This document shows, piece after piece, positions 1 to 5,085 of a stretch of 5,085 nt of DNA. The DNA lies in contig JAJZQR010000355.1 of NCBI GenBank assembly GCA_021806765.1, forward strand, positions 1 through 5,085. The letters are read 5' to 3'. Position 1 is the first letter of the stretch. The number at the start of each line of letters is the position of its first letter. The notes beneath the pieces are model-generated. The model was given only the letters and a program-made list of their open reading frames with translations. It had not been told where the DNA came from and did no database searches. Origin of the DNA: Chloroflexota bacterium. Its GTDB lineage: Bacteria; Chloroflexota; UBA6077. The position numbers and the translations under genes are program-made.

Positions 1-204
1 CCGGACGGTGTGAGTCGGTATGTCTGCGTTTGCTCATACATAAGGATTGCTCATCCGCCCGCCTATTGACAACTCTGTGCAGACCTTAACTTGTAAGGAA
101 TGCACACGGGGCCGCCCCTACAATCGGTCGTGGTCTGACACACGATGCCACGTAATGGGCAGCACGCGTAATGGGCCCCGCCCCCGTTGGACCGACGGCC
201 CTGC
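1..204. other. Intergenic region at left edge, no gene seen
   Basis: This stretch lies downstream of the 144-aa gene and contains no ORF with convincing protein-like composition and no RNA gene that I recognise. It holds an imperfect hairpin at 76-106: a 6-bp outer stem, a 2x2 internal loop, a 5-bp inner stem and a 5-nt loop. No T-run follows it on either strand, so it is at best a weak terminator. A 10-bp direct repeat, CGTAATGGGC, occurs at 151-160 and 167-176. A consensus -35 box (TTGACA, 66-71, plus strand) has no good -10 partner. Confidence 0.5.
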
Positions 205-639
205 TTAGGCGCGACCGCCCAGGGTCTGAAGTCGGCTCATGTCTCCATACAGAGACACAAGGCAGTGGAACTCCTCCTGGTCGTGGAAGCGGCACTGTCC
301 CGCGCCAAAGGATTTCGCCACTTCGATGCAGAAGCGGACTGCGCCTTCCACATCGTCCAGATGGGTCGCCCCCGTGGCGGACCCGGGCACGGGCACCTCG
401 GTAGTGATGGCAACCCCAACTACCGGCGCCGCTGTGGCTATGGACGGCTGAAGGATGCTGTTGACGTGGAACACGCCGTTGCCGTAGGGCGTGATGTCCT
501 GAGTGGTGACGGCGAAGACCGCGGGCAGTCTCCCGGTCACGATCTGCATGATCCCGAACAGGTCCTCGCTCGCCCTCAGGATGTAGCCTTGCCTTGCCGT
601 TGGAGACTCGAAAGCGTCGATAACCTGCTTCCAGGCCAC
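205..639 (-). CDS. Conserved-looking hypothetical protein, 144 aa
   Basis: I do not recognise the family. The protein is small, apparently soluble, and has no signal peptide or obvious membrane segment. The centre (about residues 56-85) is rich in V, A, I, T and P, including HVNSILQPSIATAAPVVGVA, and reads like alternating beta strands and turns. The C-terminal part carries Cys104, Cys116, His119, His125 and Cys126, so a CxxH followed by HC could bind a metal; that is inference only. The start is GTG at 639: the codon before it but one is an in-frame TGA (643-645), and GGAGGA (647-652) sits 7 nt upstream. A longer overlapping frame (86-709) is Arg/Gly/Ser-rich and low in complexity, as expected of a shadow frame. 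The gene follows the DUF917 gene by 73 nt on the same strand and is probably the last gene of that operon. It ends with TAA at 205-207. Confidence 0.72.
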   Translation of the reverse strand: MAWKQVIDAFESPTARQGYILRASEDLFGIMQIVTGRLPAVFAVTTQDITPYGNGVFHVNSILQPSIATAAPVVGVAITTEVPVPGSATGATHLDDVEGAVRFCIEVAKSFGAGQCRFHDQEEFHCLVSLYGDMSRLQTLGGRA

Positions 640-646
640 GGGTCAT

Positions 647-652
647 TCCTCC
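647..652 (-). promoter_or_regulatory. Ribosome binding site deciding the GTG start at 639
   Basis: On the minus strand GGAGGA is followed by 7 nt and then GTG. An ATG (644-646) directly abuts the GGAGGA with no spacing and opens the less plausible overlapping frame. The spacing therefore favours the GTG start and the 144-aa product. Confidence 0.65.
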
Positions 653-662
653 AGCCAACAAG

Positions 663-716
663 CTGAGGATTGTGGACCGAGGGCTGCGACCGCAGGCCTC
701 GGTCCACAATCCTCAG
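663..716 (-). repeat. Perfect 20-bp inverted repeat / strong hairpin at the DUF917 stop codon
   Basis: Arms 663-682 (CTGAGGATTGTGGACCGAGG) and 697-716 are perfectly complementary over 20 bp. The 14-nt spacer continues with a G-G mismatch, a CTGC/GCAG 4-bp stem and a GACC tetraloop. In the mRNA the 5' arm contains the TGA stop codon of the DUF917 gene (713-715), so the hairpin begins at the end of that reading frame. The 3' arm ends 10 nt before the ribosome binding site of the next gene. No clear U-run follows (CTTGTTGG), so it is not a textbook intrinsic terminator. It could be a partial terminator, an mRNA-stabilising or processing hairpin, or a dispersed palindromic repeat. Confidence 0.85.
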
Positions 717-1816
717 GAAACGTACTTGAGCACTTCCTTGCCTATGGTCTCCTCCACCGGCTTCAACAGCTCCGGGTCCTTTACGCCCGCTCCGAGGATC
801 AGCTTCTGCCTCGGCACCATCACAAGTGCGATCTCCTGACCGGTCTGGATCATCGCGCTGGACAGAGCCGTTCCCGTGGAGAGATCGAAGGTCGCCATCA
901 AGTCCGGGAAGGTGGCCAGCCGTCGGGGCATACTGGCAGGGCTCACGGCTTCCAGGGTCATGTACTCGTTCCAGAAGGTCAACTCCAAGGCTTCGCCCTG
1001 GCCCATCTGCACCCGCGCCAGCCCCACGTCCAACCCACCTTTTGTCTCAAGCTTGACGTCTACCACTCTCCCGCGCCCGACGATCTCCCCACCCAGCACG
1101 TCGCAGGCCGCCTCCACCAACTCCAATGGCTTCGCGCCCTGCCTCTCCAACATCGCCTGGCCGACCTTGATCGCCTGTTTGATGGCGCCCACAGCGGCAT
1201 GATCGCGGGTGTAGGCAACAGTCACAGGGTTCCTCGCGACGGCCACCATTCCCCCTGCCTGGGCAGAAACCAGTGGTATCAGTGGGGAAATGGTCTGCAG
1301 CTTGCCTCGAATGAACATCTCCAGGTAGCGACCATGGGCAGGATCGCCTCCTATCGCCGCCTGGAGGGATACGTAGTCCTCTACCTTGTGCAGTCCAATG
1401 GCGCCCTGGATACTGATAGGGTGAGCCCTTCCATTGCAGGGAGCATCGACCACAGCGATGCCCAGGGCTGCCGCCTGCACCCAGCCGTTGGTCACGGCGA
1501 TGCCTCCGACCTCGCTGCTGACCAGCCCCTGCAGCTCCACGTCGCCTTCCGTCATCAGCATCTCGACCGCCCGCACGTAGTGTATCGGCAGGGCATAGGT
1601 GGTCTTGGCTGCCGGAGATCCCACGGCAGACGCCGTAGCCAGCATCGCGTCGTCGGGCAGGTCGTCGACGTCCACCAGGTCGGGTGCGCCGAACTCCACA
1701 GCCAGGAGCCCGTTCCGCCGCCCATCGTCCGCCGAGCCGCCACCTCCTCCGCCAAGGACGCCTCCGCCCAACACGGCGGCCTCCACCAATTCCTTCGTCA
1801 GTCGCAACCTCGCCAT
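713..1816 (-). CDS. DUF917 / S-Me-THD family protein, 367 aa
   Basis: This is a full-length cytoplasmic protein of the DUF917 family. Pfam calls its domain S-Me-THD, after a member acting on an S-methyl thiohydantoin; others lie beside hydantoinase/oxoprolinase-type genes. Visible hallmarks are the N-terminal glycine-rich segment GGGVLGGGGGGSADDG (residues 17-32), the SSEVGGIAVTNGW segment (100-112) followed by an alanine-rich helix, and VVDAPCNGRAHPI (122-134), which matches the family's VVDA..GRA.P element. Many members have an acidic residue and GRAFPE there, so this looks like a subfamily with Cys127 and His132. The length is typical of the family. ATG at 1816 is preceded by GGAGGTGA with 6-nt spacing. 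The gene sits between the transporter and the 144-aa gene, which suggests a hydrolytic or ring-opening step on the imported compound. The exact substrate is unknown. Confidence 0.88.
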   Translation of the reverse strand: MARLRLTKELVEAAVLGGGVLGGGGGGSADDGRRNGLLAVEFGAPDLVDVDDLPDDAMLATASAVGSPAAKTTYALPIHYVRAVEMLMTEGDVELQGLVSSEVGGIAVTNGWVQAAALGIAVVDAPCNGRAHPISIQGAIGLHKVEDYVSLQAAIGGDPAHGRYLEMFIRGKLQTISPLIPLVSAQAGGMVAVARNPVTVAYTRDHAAVGAIKQAIKVGQAMLERQGAKPLELVEAACDVLGGEIVGRGRVVDVKLETKGGLDVGLARVQMGQGEALELTFWNEYMTLEAVSPASMPRRLATFPDLMATFDLSTGTALSSAMIQTGQEIALVMVPRQKLILGAGVKDPELLKPVEETIGKEVLKYVS

Positions 1817-1822
1817 CCCTCG

Positions 1823-1830
1823 TCACCTCC
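1823..1830 (-). promoter_or_regulatory. Strong ribosome binding site of the DUF917 gene
   Basis: GGAGGTGA on the minus strand, 6 nt before ATG at 1816, is nearly a full anti-16S match. It is the strongest ribosome binding site in the window and implies high translation of this gene. Confidence 0.8.
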
Positions 1831-1840
1831 CCTGAGTACA

Positions 1841-1884
1841 GTGCTGAGTCCTGAGTCCCGTCGGATGGGCTCAGGACTCAGCAC
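1841..1884 (-). repeat. Perfect 15-bp inverted repeat between transporter and DUF917 genes
   Basis: Arms GTGCTGAGTCCTGAG (1841-1855) and 1870-1884 are perfectly complementary. The 14-nt spacer holds one extra T and a CCC/GGG inner stem with a 7-nt loop. The motif CTGAGT occurs three times on the left side (1832-1837, 1844-1849, 1851-1856), giving a partly tandem look. The hairpin lies 48 nt after the transporter stop and ends 10 nt before the DUF917 ribosome binding site. No U-run follows it. Its repetitive wording suggests a dispersed intergenic palindrome, but it could also act as an intra-operon attenuator or a transcript-end stabiliser. Confidence 0.8.
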
Positions 1885-1932
1885 CTAGCGGAAAAGGACC
1901 AGCCCGCGCCGGTGGCTGTCAGGCTGGGTGGT

Positions 1933-3576
1933 TCACAGAGTCCACTTGGCCCTGAGCACCGACGAGAAGAACCCGTACAGCGCATCTCCGGCGATGGAGC
2001 CCGCGCCGAAGATGGTGAGCGGCGTCTCCGAAGCCTGGCCGTATATCCGCAGGGCTATCACCCGAATAAGGATACCTGCCAGCACCGCCCATCCTGCCAA
2101 CGGATTCACGATCAACAGACCAGTCGCCAGAAGAATACCCATCTGGCGATCCGGGCCTCCAATCGCCTGTACTATGGCCCCAGGTATCGCCCAGATGATC
2201 AGATTCCGGATGATGGTGGGATCTACGCCGGCTTTGATCGTCGTCGCATAGACGCGGTCGACGGGCGGGAACAGGTTCTGGGAGAAGTAGAGGTCCTTGA
2301 ACAGCAGGACCATGACCCAGGCCACGGCCAGCCCGAAGAAGCCCGCGATGATCTGCTGCCAGCGTCCCGCCATCTCGAAGGCGAGGTTGCGGCCACCGCC
2401 CCGCAGGTAGTGACCTGCCTTCAGATCGTACCCGGCGTCCGCGAAAGCAGGGCCACCGGAGGCGACGAATCCGACCAGCACGGCACACGCGGCGGGTGGG
2501 AAGCCCAGTATCAAGCCGAGCACGAGGAAGATCAGCGCCGTGGCGAAGGCCGGGAACCAGCCCGCGTGCATGGCCGAAAGACCTACGATGAACTCGGCGC
2601 ATATGCACGAGATCGCGGCGAAGACGATCCACAGCACAATCTGGCCTGCCGACATCTCGGTCGCGATGCCGCTGATGATCGCGAGGATCGCCGCCGCCAC
2701 CAGATAGAGCCCGAGGCCCTGCAGCAGGCCGCGGGTGATGTACGACTCGCTACGAGTGAGACCCTCCGAAGCGGCAGCCTGTGAGCCACCAGAGACAGGG
2801 TGAGGGTGCGCCTGCCCCTTAGACAGGATGATGATGACTTGGATCAGGGCCACGAGACCCGCGCCGATCATCATCCCATGGGGGATGTACAGGGCGTTCA
2901 TGTCGACGCCAAACAGCTGCGGGCCGTAGCCGCGAAGCAGAAGTCCTACTCCAAACATCGTCAGGGCGAAGATGTTGCCGATAAAGGCGACGCCAAAGGC
3001 GGACATGGACACTCCCAGCCACGAGCCGATGATGCCCACCACTGTTCCGACACCCAGCAGGGCGGCGTGGCGCCCACCCTGGTCGCCTGCGATGATCGCC
3101 TCGGCCGCGGCGATGCCGGGAGGCCAGGCGTTGCGTCCGGCGAAGATCCGGGAGTCAAACAGCCAGTACAACATTGCCAGGTCGATCAGCATGCCCATGC
3201 TGGCGCCGATGAACATCGGAGTCACCAGGTCGGGGCGCCCCATGAGGACAGGGATTCCGACCGGTAGGAGTAGCGAGTTCGCCGCGCCAAAGGTGGAGCT
3301 GGAAATGTTGGACTGAACCAGGTTCTGCCTGTGTACGGAGCGGAAGCGGCCGAACATGGCCCCTGGTATTCTTGAGACCACAATGGCCACCAGGACGCCG
3401 ATGATCGCGGTGTTGGGTGTAACCCCGAGGGTGGTGATGATCTGCAGCCCGATGATGGCACCGATCACCGACATGATGGTGTTCATCACAAGGACGCCAG
3501 GTTCGAGAGCCCTAGGATGGTACTTCTCTTCGGGCGCTGGGATGTTACCCATAGCAGGTGCATCTTGGGTGGACAT
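1933..3576 (-). CDS. OPT-family (oligopeptide/YSL-type) transporter, 547 aa
   Basis: This is a polytopic inner-membrane protein with many hydrophobic helices, the first at about residues 28-50. OPT hallmarks are visible: NLVQSNISSSTFGAAN (85-100), resembling the conserved N.VQ..A/S element of the family, and NAWPPGIAAAEAI (149-161), resembling the W-P-x-G-xA element after a pair of helices. A hydrophilic loop rich in His, Ser and Gly lies near residues 250-275. OPT proteins are secondary, usually proton-coupled importers of oligopeptides, glutathione-like compounds or metal chelates. ATG at 3576 is chosen because AGGGAGG (3584-3590) lies 7 nt upstream; a TTG two codons earlier (3580-3582) is only 1 nt from it. 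Placed between the racemase and DUF917 genes, it probably imports their substrate. The protein appears complete and unbroken; its substrate is unknown. Confidence 0.88.
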   Translation of the reverse strand: MSTQDAPAMGNIPAPEEKYHPRALEPGVLVMNTIMSVIGAIIGLQIITTLGVTPNTAIIGVLVAIVVSRIPGAMFGRFRSVHRQNLVQSNISSSTFGAANSLLLPVGIPVLMGRPDLVTPMFIGASMGMLIDLAMLYWLFDSRIFAGRNAWPPGIAAAEAIIAGDQGGRHAALLGVGTVVGIIGSWLGVSMSAFGVAFIGNIFALTMFGVGLLLRGYGPQLFGVDMNALYIPHGMMIGAGLVALIQVIIILSKGQAHPHPVSGGSQAAASEGLTRSESYITRGLLQGLGLYLVAAAILAIISGIATEMSAGQIVLWIVFAAISCICAEFIVGLSAMHAGWFPAFATALIFLVLGLILGFPPAACAVLVGFVASGGPAFADAGYDLKAGHYLRGGGRNLAFEMAGRWQQIIAGFFGLAVAWVMVLLFKDLYFSQNLFPPVDRVYATTIKAGVDPTIIRNLIIWAIPGAIVQAIGGPDRQMGILLATGLLIVNPLAGWAVLAGILIRVIALRIYGQASETPLTIFGAGSIAGDALYGFFSSVLRAKWTL

Positions 3577-3796
3577 GGACAAGCCTCCCTTTTCTCGAGT
3601 GCGGCTTTCCGCCTATGAGGACGGCCAGTTTGGAGAACCCGCCAAGACGGCTATTCCGGCAGCCTGAGAGCGAACAGTACCGGTGAACGCTCGTTTCGGG
3701 GGCTGGGGTGTCCCGTAGCTCAGCTACACTGCCTGGTGGCTGCCGCTGCTTGTAAGAGCCCCGCTAGTGCCCTCCTCTCCTCTGTTTCCCTCCGCG
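3577..3796 (-). other. 220-nt gap between racemase and transporter genes
   Basis: No gene is seen here. Just after the racemase stop, the minus strand is almost all purines over about 3769-3793, with several GGAGG-like strings but no start codon at a usable distance. A 13-nt perfect odd palindrome, GTAGCTCAGCTAC, lies at 3715-3727 and could be an operator. A weak 5-bp inverted repeat with a 15-nt loop (3668-3692) encloses the palindrome ACCGGT. A short GCGG/CCGC hairpin (3601-3612) ends 10 nt before the transporter's ribosome binding site. I found no convincing promoter for the transporter. Confidence 0.5.
3584..3590 (-). promoter_or_regulatory. Ribosome binding site deciding the transporter start
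   Basis: AGGGAGG on the minus strand has 7-nt spacing to ATG (3576) but only 1 nt to the in-frame TTG (3582). This supports the ATG and a protein two residues shorter than the longest frame. Confidence 0.75.
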
Positions 3797-4453
3797 TTAG
3801 GCAGGCTGTCTTGGACCTCTGACCGCATAAGATGTGATGAGGCCCGCCGCGCGAACAGGATCTACGGCCAGCATGCCCATGCGAGCTCGAAGCAGGTCTG
3901 CCATACCGATAGTGGCGTAACCGGTGCAGGCCAGCACCAGCGCACCAGCCCCGGCCTCGCCGAGTCTGCGTGCCGCCTTCAGGGCTGATTCCCGGCCCCA
4001 GTCGGTCATCAGGTCCAGGGTGTTCTTGACTCCTTCGGGGCTCGCTTCCCCCACGAAGCGGTCGCCCAGCAGCGCACGCACCGGGCCAGGCGCGCCTTCG
4101 GTAAGGTTCAGTATCCCTATTCGTTCGGCGAGGCCCAGGGCCACAGCCGAGGCCGACGACCCCGCGCCGATCACCGGGATTCTCAATTCCGCTCGGAGCT
4201 CGATGACCCCCGGATCGGCAGCGCAACTCACTACTATCGCGTCGACGCCCCCGTTCGCTAATTCTCGTGCGAGTCGGATGATCTTGGGGACGGCAATACG
4301 CTCAGTCTCGTCGTCGTAGATGCCTTTGGGCTGCTGTGGGATGCAGCGATTCACCGTTACCAGCCCAAAGTCCCGTTCGAGGATGCGGCCATGGGCCGCG
4401 AGCAGCTCGGGGTCGTCAGTGGTCAATACTCGAATGACGCCGACAGTCGTCAT
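3797..4453 (-). CDS. Asp/Glu/hydantoin racemase-family protein, 218 aa
   Basis: This is a cytoplasmic cofactor-independent racemase-like protein. Two cysteines sit in the family's expected places: VVSCAADPG (Cys77) and LACTGYATIG (Cys176). In characterised hydantoin and amino-acid racemases such a pair acts as opposing acid and base at the alpha carbon. The spacing and the total length of about 220 residues fit hydantoin racemase (HyuE-like) better than the longer glutamate racemases. IPVIGAGSSASAVAL (92-106) matches the family's central P.IG segment. ATG at 4453 is preceded by GGGAGGA with 10-nt spacing, and an in-frame TGA (4472-4474) rules out a longer start. It is the first gene after the predicted promoter and probably leads the catabolic operon. 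The substrate could be a hydantoin, a related cyclic amide or an amino acid; malonate or maleate-isomerase relatives cannot be excluded. Confidence 0.85.
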   Translation of the reverse strand: MTTVGVIRVLTTDDPELLAAHGRILERDFGLVTVNRCIPQQPKGIYDDETERIAVPKIIRLARELANGGVDAIVVSCAADPGVIELRAELRIPVIGAGSSASAVALGLAERIGILNLTEGAPGPVRALLGDRFVGEASPEGVKNTLDLMTDWGRESALKAARRLGEAGAGALVLACTGYATIGMADLLRARMGMLAVDPVRAAGLITSYAVRGPRQPA

Positions 4454-4584
4454 GGCTCTTCTGTCCTCCCATCATCAGCAGTGCGCGAACGAGAAGATCG
4501 CAGGACCACCGGGTGGGCGGGCAATCTGAGGCCCGCTGGGGAACAGGGGAAGCCGTGGGCGGTGCGAGACGAGAATCCTCCCGC
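4454..4584 (-). other. Predicted ~130-nt 5' leader of the racemase transcript
   Basis: If transcription begins about 7 nt after the -10 box, the leader is roughly 130 nt. It contains a GCGGGC/GCCCGC hairpin with an 8-nt loop (4517-4536) and, immediately downstream, a short CCACC/GGTGG inverted repeat (4506-4516). I recognise no known riboswitch consensus, and there is no clear intrinsic terminator within the leader. Confidence 0.4.
4464..4470 (-). promoter_or_regulatory. Ribosome binding site of the racemase gene
   Basis: GGGAGGA on the minus strand lies 10 nt before ATG at 4453. The spacing is slightly long but the match is good, and no other start is available in frame. Confidence 0.65.
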
Positions 4585-4590
4585 TGCCCT

Positions 4591-4618
4591 ATTCTACTAT
4601 CAGGCCGCACCAAGTCAA
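4591..4618 (-). promoter_or_regulatory. Sigma-70-type promoter for the racemase operon
   Basis: On the minus strand TTGACT (4613-4618, 5 of 6 consensus) and TAGAAT (4591-4596, 5 of 6) are separated by 16 nt. The promoter lies in the gap after the nuoN terminator and about 140 nt upstream of the racemase ATG. It is the best promoter match in the window and probably serves the racemase, and perhaps the whole four-gene set. Confidence 0.65.
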
Positions 4619-4757
4619 GAAGCCGCATCTGCAGTTTCAACAGACCCCGGGAGCCCGGCAGCAGTCCAGGCGGGATTGTGTCTGGGAAGTCAGGCTGGGA
4701 TCGCTGGCTAAGCAGCTATTTACAGATGGAGTGGACACTGAAGCAGCGCACAAAGCA

Positions 4758-4784
4758 GAAGAGGCGCGTTTTCCGCGCCCCTTC
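4758..4784 (-). terminator. Terminator-like hairpin after nuoN
   Basis: On the minus strand a stem of 4 bp (GAAG/CTTC), one mismatch and 6 bp (GGCGCG/CGCGCC) closes a 5-nt GAAAA loop. It starts 31 nt after the nuoN stop. The following TGCTTTG is only a weak U-tract, so termination could be incomplete or protein-assisted. It probably ends the complex I operon. Confidence 0.65.
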
Positions 4785-4815
4785 AAGCTAATTGCTGATT
4801 GTTGAAAGCCGGGAG

Positions 4816-5085
4816 CTACATCCCCACCGCCAGAGCCGGCAGCTGGGAGAAGCTGAAGAACAGGTTCGGCAAGATGCCCATCTGCAGGGTGAAGAAGAGA
4901 GCCACCACCAGCACCGCAGCCATGGAGAGGGTGGGCCTCTGCTGCACCACCTTCTCAACCGGCTCCGACATGTACATCGCCACCACGACCTTCAGGTAGT
5001 AGTAGAAGGCGATGACGCTGGTGACGACCCCCACGATGGCCAGCCAGAGGTAGCCACCCTGGACCGCAGCGCTGAACACATACAG
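4816..5085 (-). CDS. nuoN: NADH-quinone oxidoreductase subunit N, C-terminal 89 residues (partial)
   Basis: This is the 3' end of a complex I membrane subunit of the antiporter-like ND2/NuoN family, which takes part in proton translocation driven by NADH-to-quinone electron transfer. The reading frame runs off the right edge at 5085, so the true start is outside the window; a GTG at 5077-5079 is an internal valine. The visible stretch carries the [18 protein letters not shown] segment and the YYYLKV motif (with a Lys inside the helix) seen near the NuoN C terminus, then a charged loop ([12 protein letters not shown]) and one last hydrophobic helix ending in ILPNLF. It stops with TAG at 4816-4818. 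NuoN is usually the last gene of the nuo operon, which agrees with the terminator-like hairpin downstream and an unrelated gene set beyond it. Confidence 0.92.
   Translation of the reverse strand: MYVFSAAVQGGYLWLAIVGVVTSVIAFYYYLKVVVAMYMSEPVEKVVQQRPTLSMAAVLVVALFFTLQMGILPNLFFSFSQLPALAVGM

Noticed and set aside
66..92. Possible plus-strand promoter with TTGACA
   Set aside because: The -35 box is perfect, but the only -10-like sequence (TAACTT, 87-92) matches poorly with a 15-nt spacer. No plus-strand gene lies downstream in the window.
86..709. Long overlapping minus-strand frame (207 aa) covering the 144-aa gene
   Set aside because: The product is rich in Arg, Gly, Ser and His with low-complexity stretches typical of a shadow frame in GC-rich DNA. 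It has no ribosome binding site at a suitable distance from a start, and it overlaps the better-supported GTG-initiated gene throughout.
1199..1888. 229-aa plus-strand frame opposite the DUF917 gene
   Set aside because: It is antisense to a family-matched gene, its composition is not protein-like, and I see no ribosome binding site or promoter for it.
1912..2784. 290-aa plus-strand frame opposite the transporter gene
   Set aside because: It is antisense to a clear OPT transporter. Its Arg/Asp/Glu/His/Gln-rich product is the usual mirror of a hydrophobic membrane protein.
3705..3790. tRNA-like 5' end (CCCGTAGCTCAGCT) in the gap before the transporter
   Set aside because: Only the first bases resemble a tRNA acceptor and D-arm. 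There is no matching D-stem partner, anticodon arm or GTTCGA-type T-loop downstream, so neither a tRNA nor a clear remnant is supported.
4517..4536. Riboswitch in the racemase leader
   Set aside because: Apart from a 6-bp hairpin I could not match any known consensus (no TPP, guanidine or glycine-type core visible), so no riboswitch is annotated.
1..5085. CRISPR array, insertion sequence or phage genes
   Set aside because: No regularly spaced repeats, transposase or integrase frames, or terminal inverted repeats bounding a coding segment were seen. The inverted repeats found are short intergenic hairpins.

Overview
This is a GC-rich bacterial chromosomal window in which every supported gene lies on the minus strand, so it reads from right to left. 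The right edge holds the last 89 codons of nuoN, a subunit of respiratory complex I. The organism is therefore probably a respiring bacterium with a nuo operon ending here. GC-rich sequence, strong GGAGG-type ribosome binding sites and the OPT / DUF917 / racemase gene set would fit Chloroflexota or a GC-rich Firmicute-like lineage, but the window does not settle the taxon.

Layout in transcription order: (1) the nuoN 3' end (4816-5085), followed by a terminator-like hairpin (4758-4784). (2) A gap with a good sigma-70-type promoter (-35 at 4613-4618, -10 at 4591-4596) and a leader of about 130 nt. (3) A two-cysteine Asp/Glu/hydantoin racemase-family protein (3797-4453). (4) A 220-nt gap without a gene, then an OPT-family membrane transporter (1933-3576). 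(5) A gap with a perfect 15-bp inverted repeat, then a DUF917 / S-Me-THD family protein (713-1816). (6) A very strong hairpin (20 perfect bp) whose 5' arm contains the DUF917 stop codon, then a 144-aa protein of unknown function (205-639). (7) 204 nt at the left edge with no gene.

The four genes downstream of nuoN look like one small accessory catabolic unit. An importer of the oligopeptide transporter family would bring in a small peptide-like or cyclic-amide compound. The racemase would interconvert its stereoisomers, and the DUF917 protein, from a family linked to hydantoin and thiohydantoin breakdown, would process it. The 144-aa protein is an unassigned partner. The substrate cannot be read from the sequence.

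The most noteworthy non-coding structure is the pair of long perfect inverted repeats in front of the last two genes. Each ends exactly 10 nt upstream of the next gene's ribosome binding site. They may be dispersed palindromic elements, or hairpins that set the expression ratio inside the operon.
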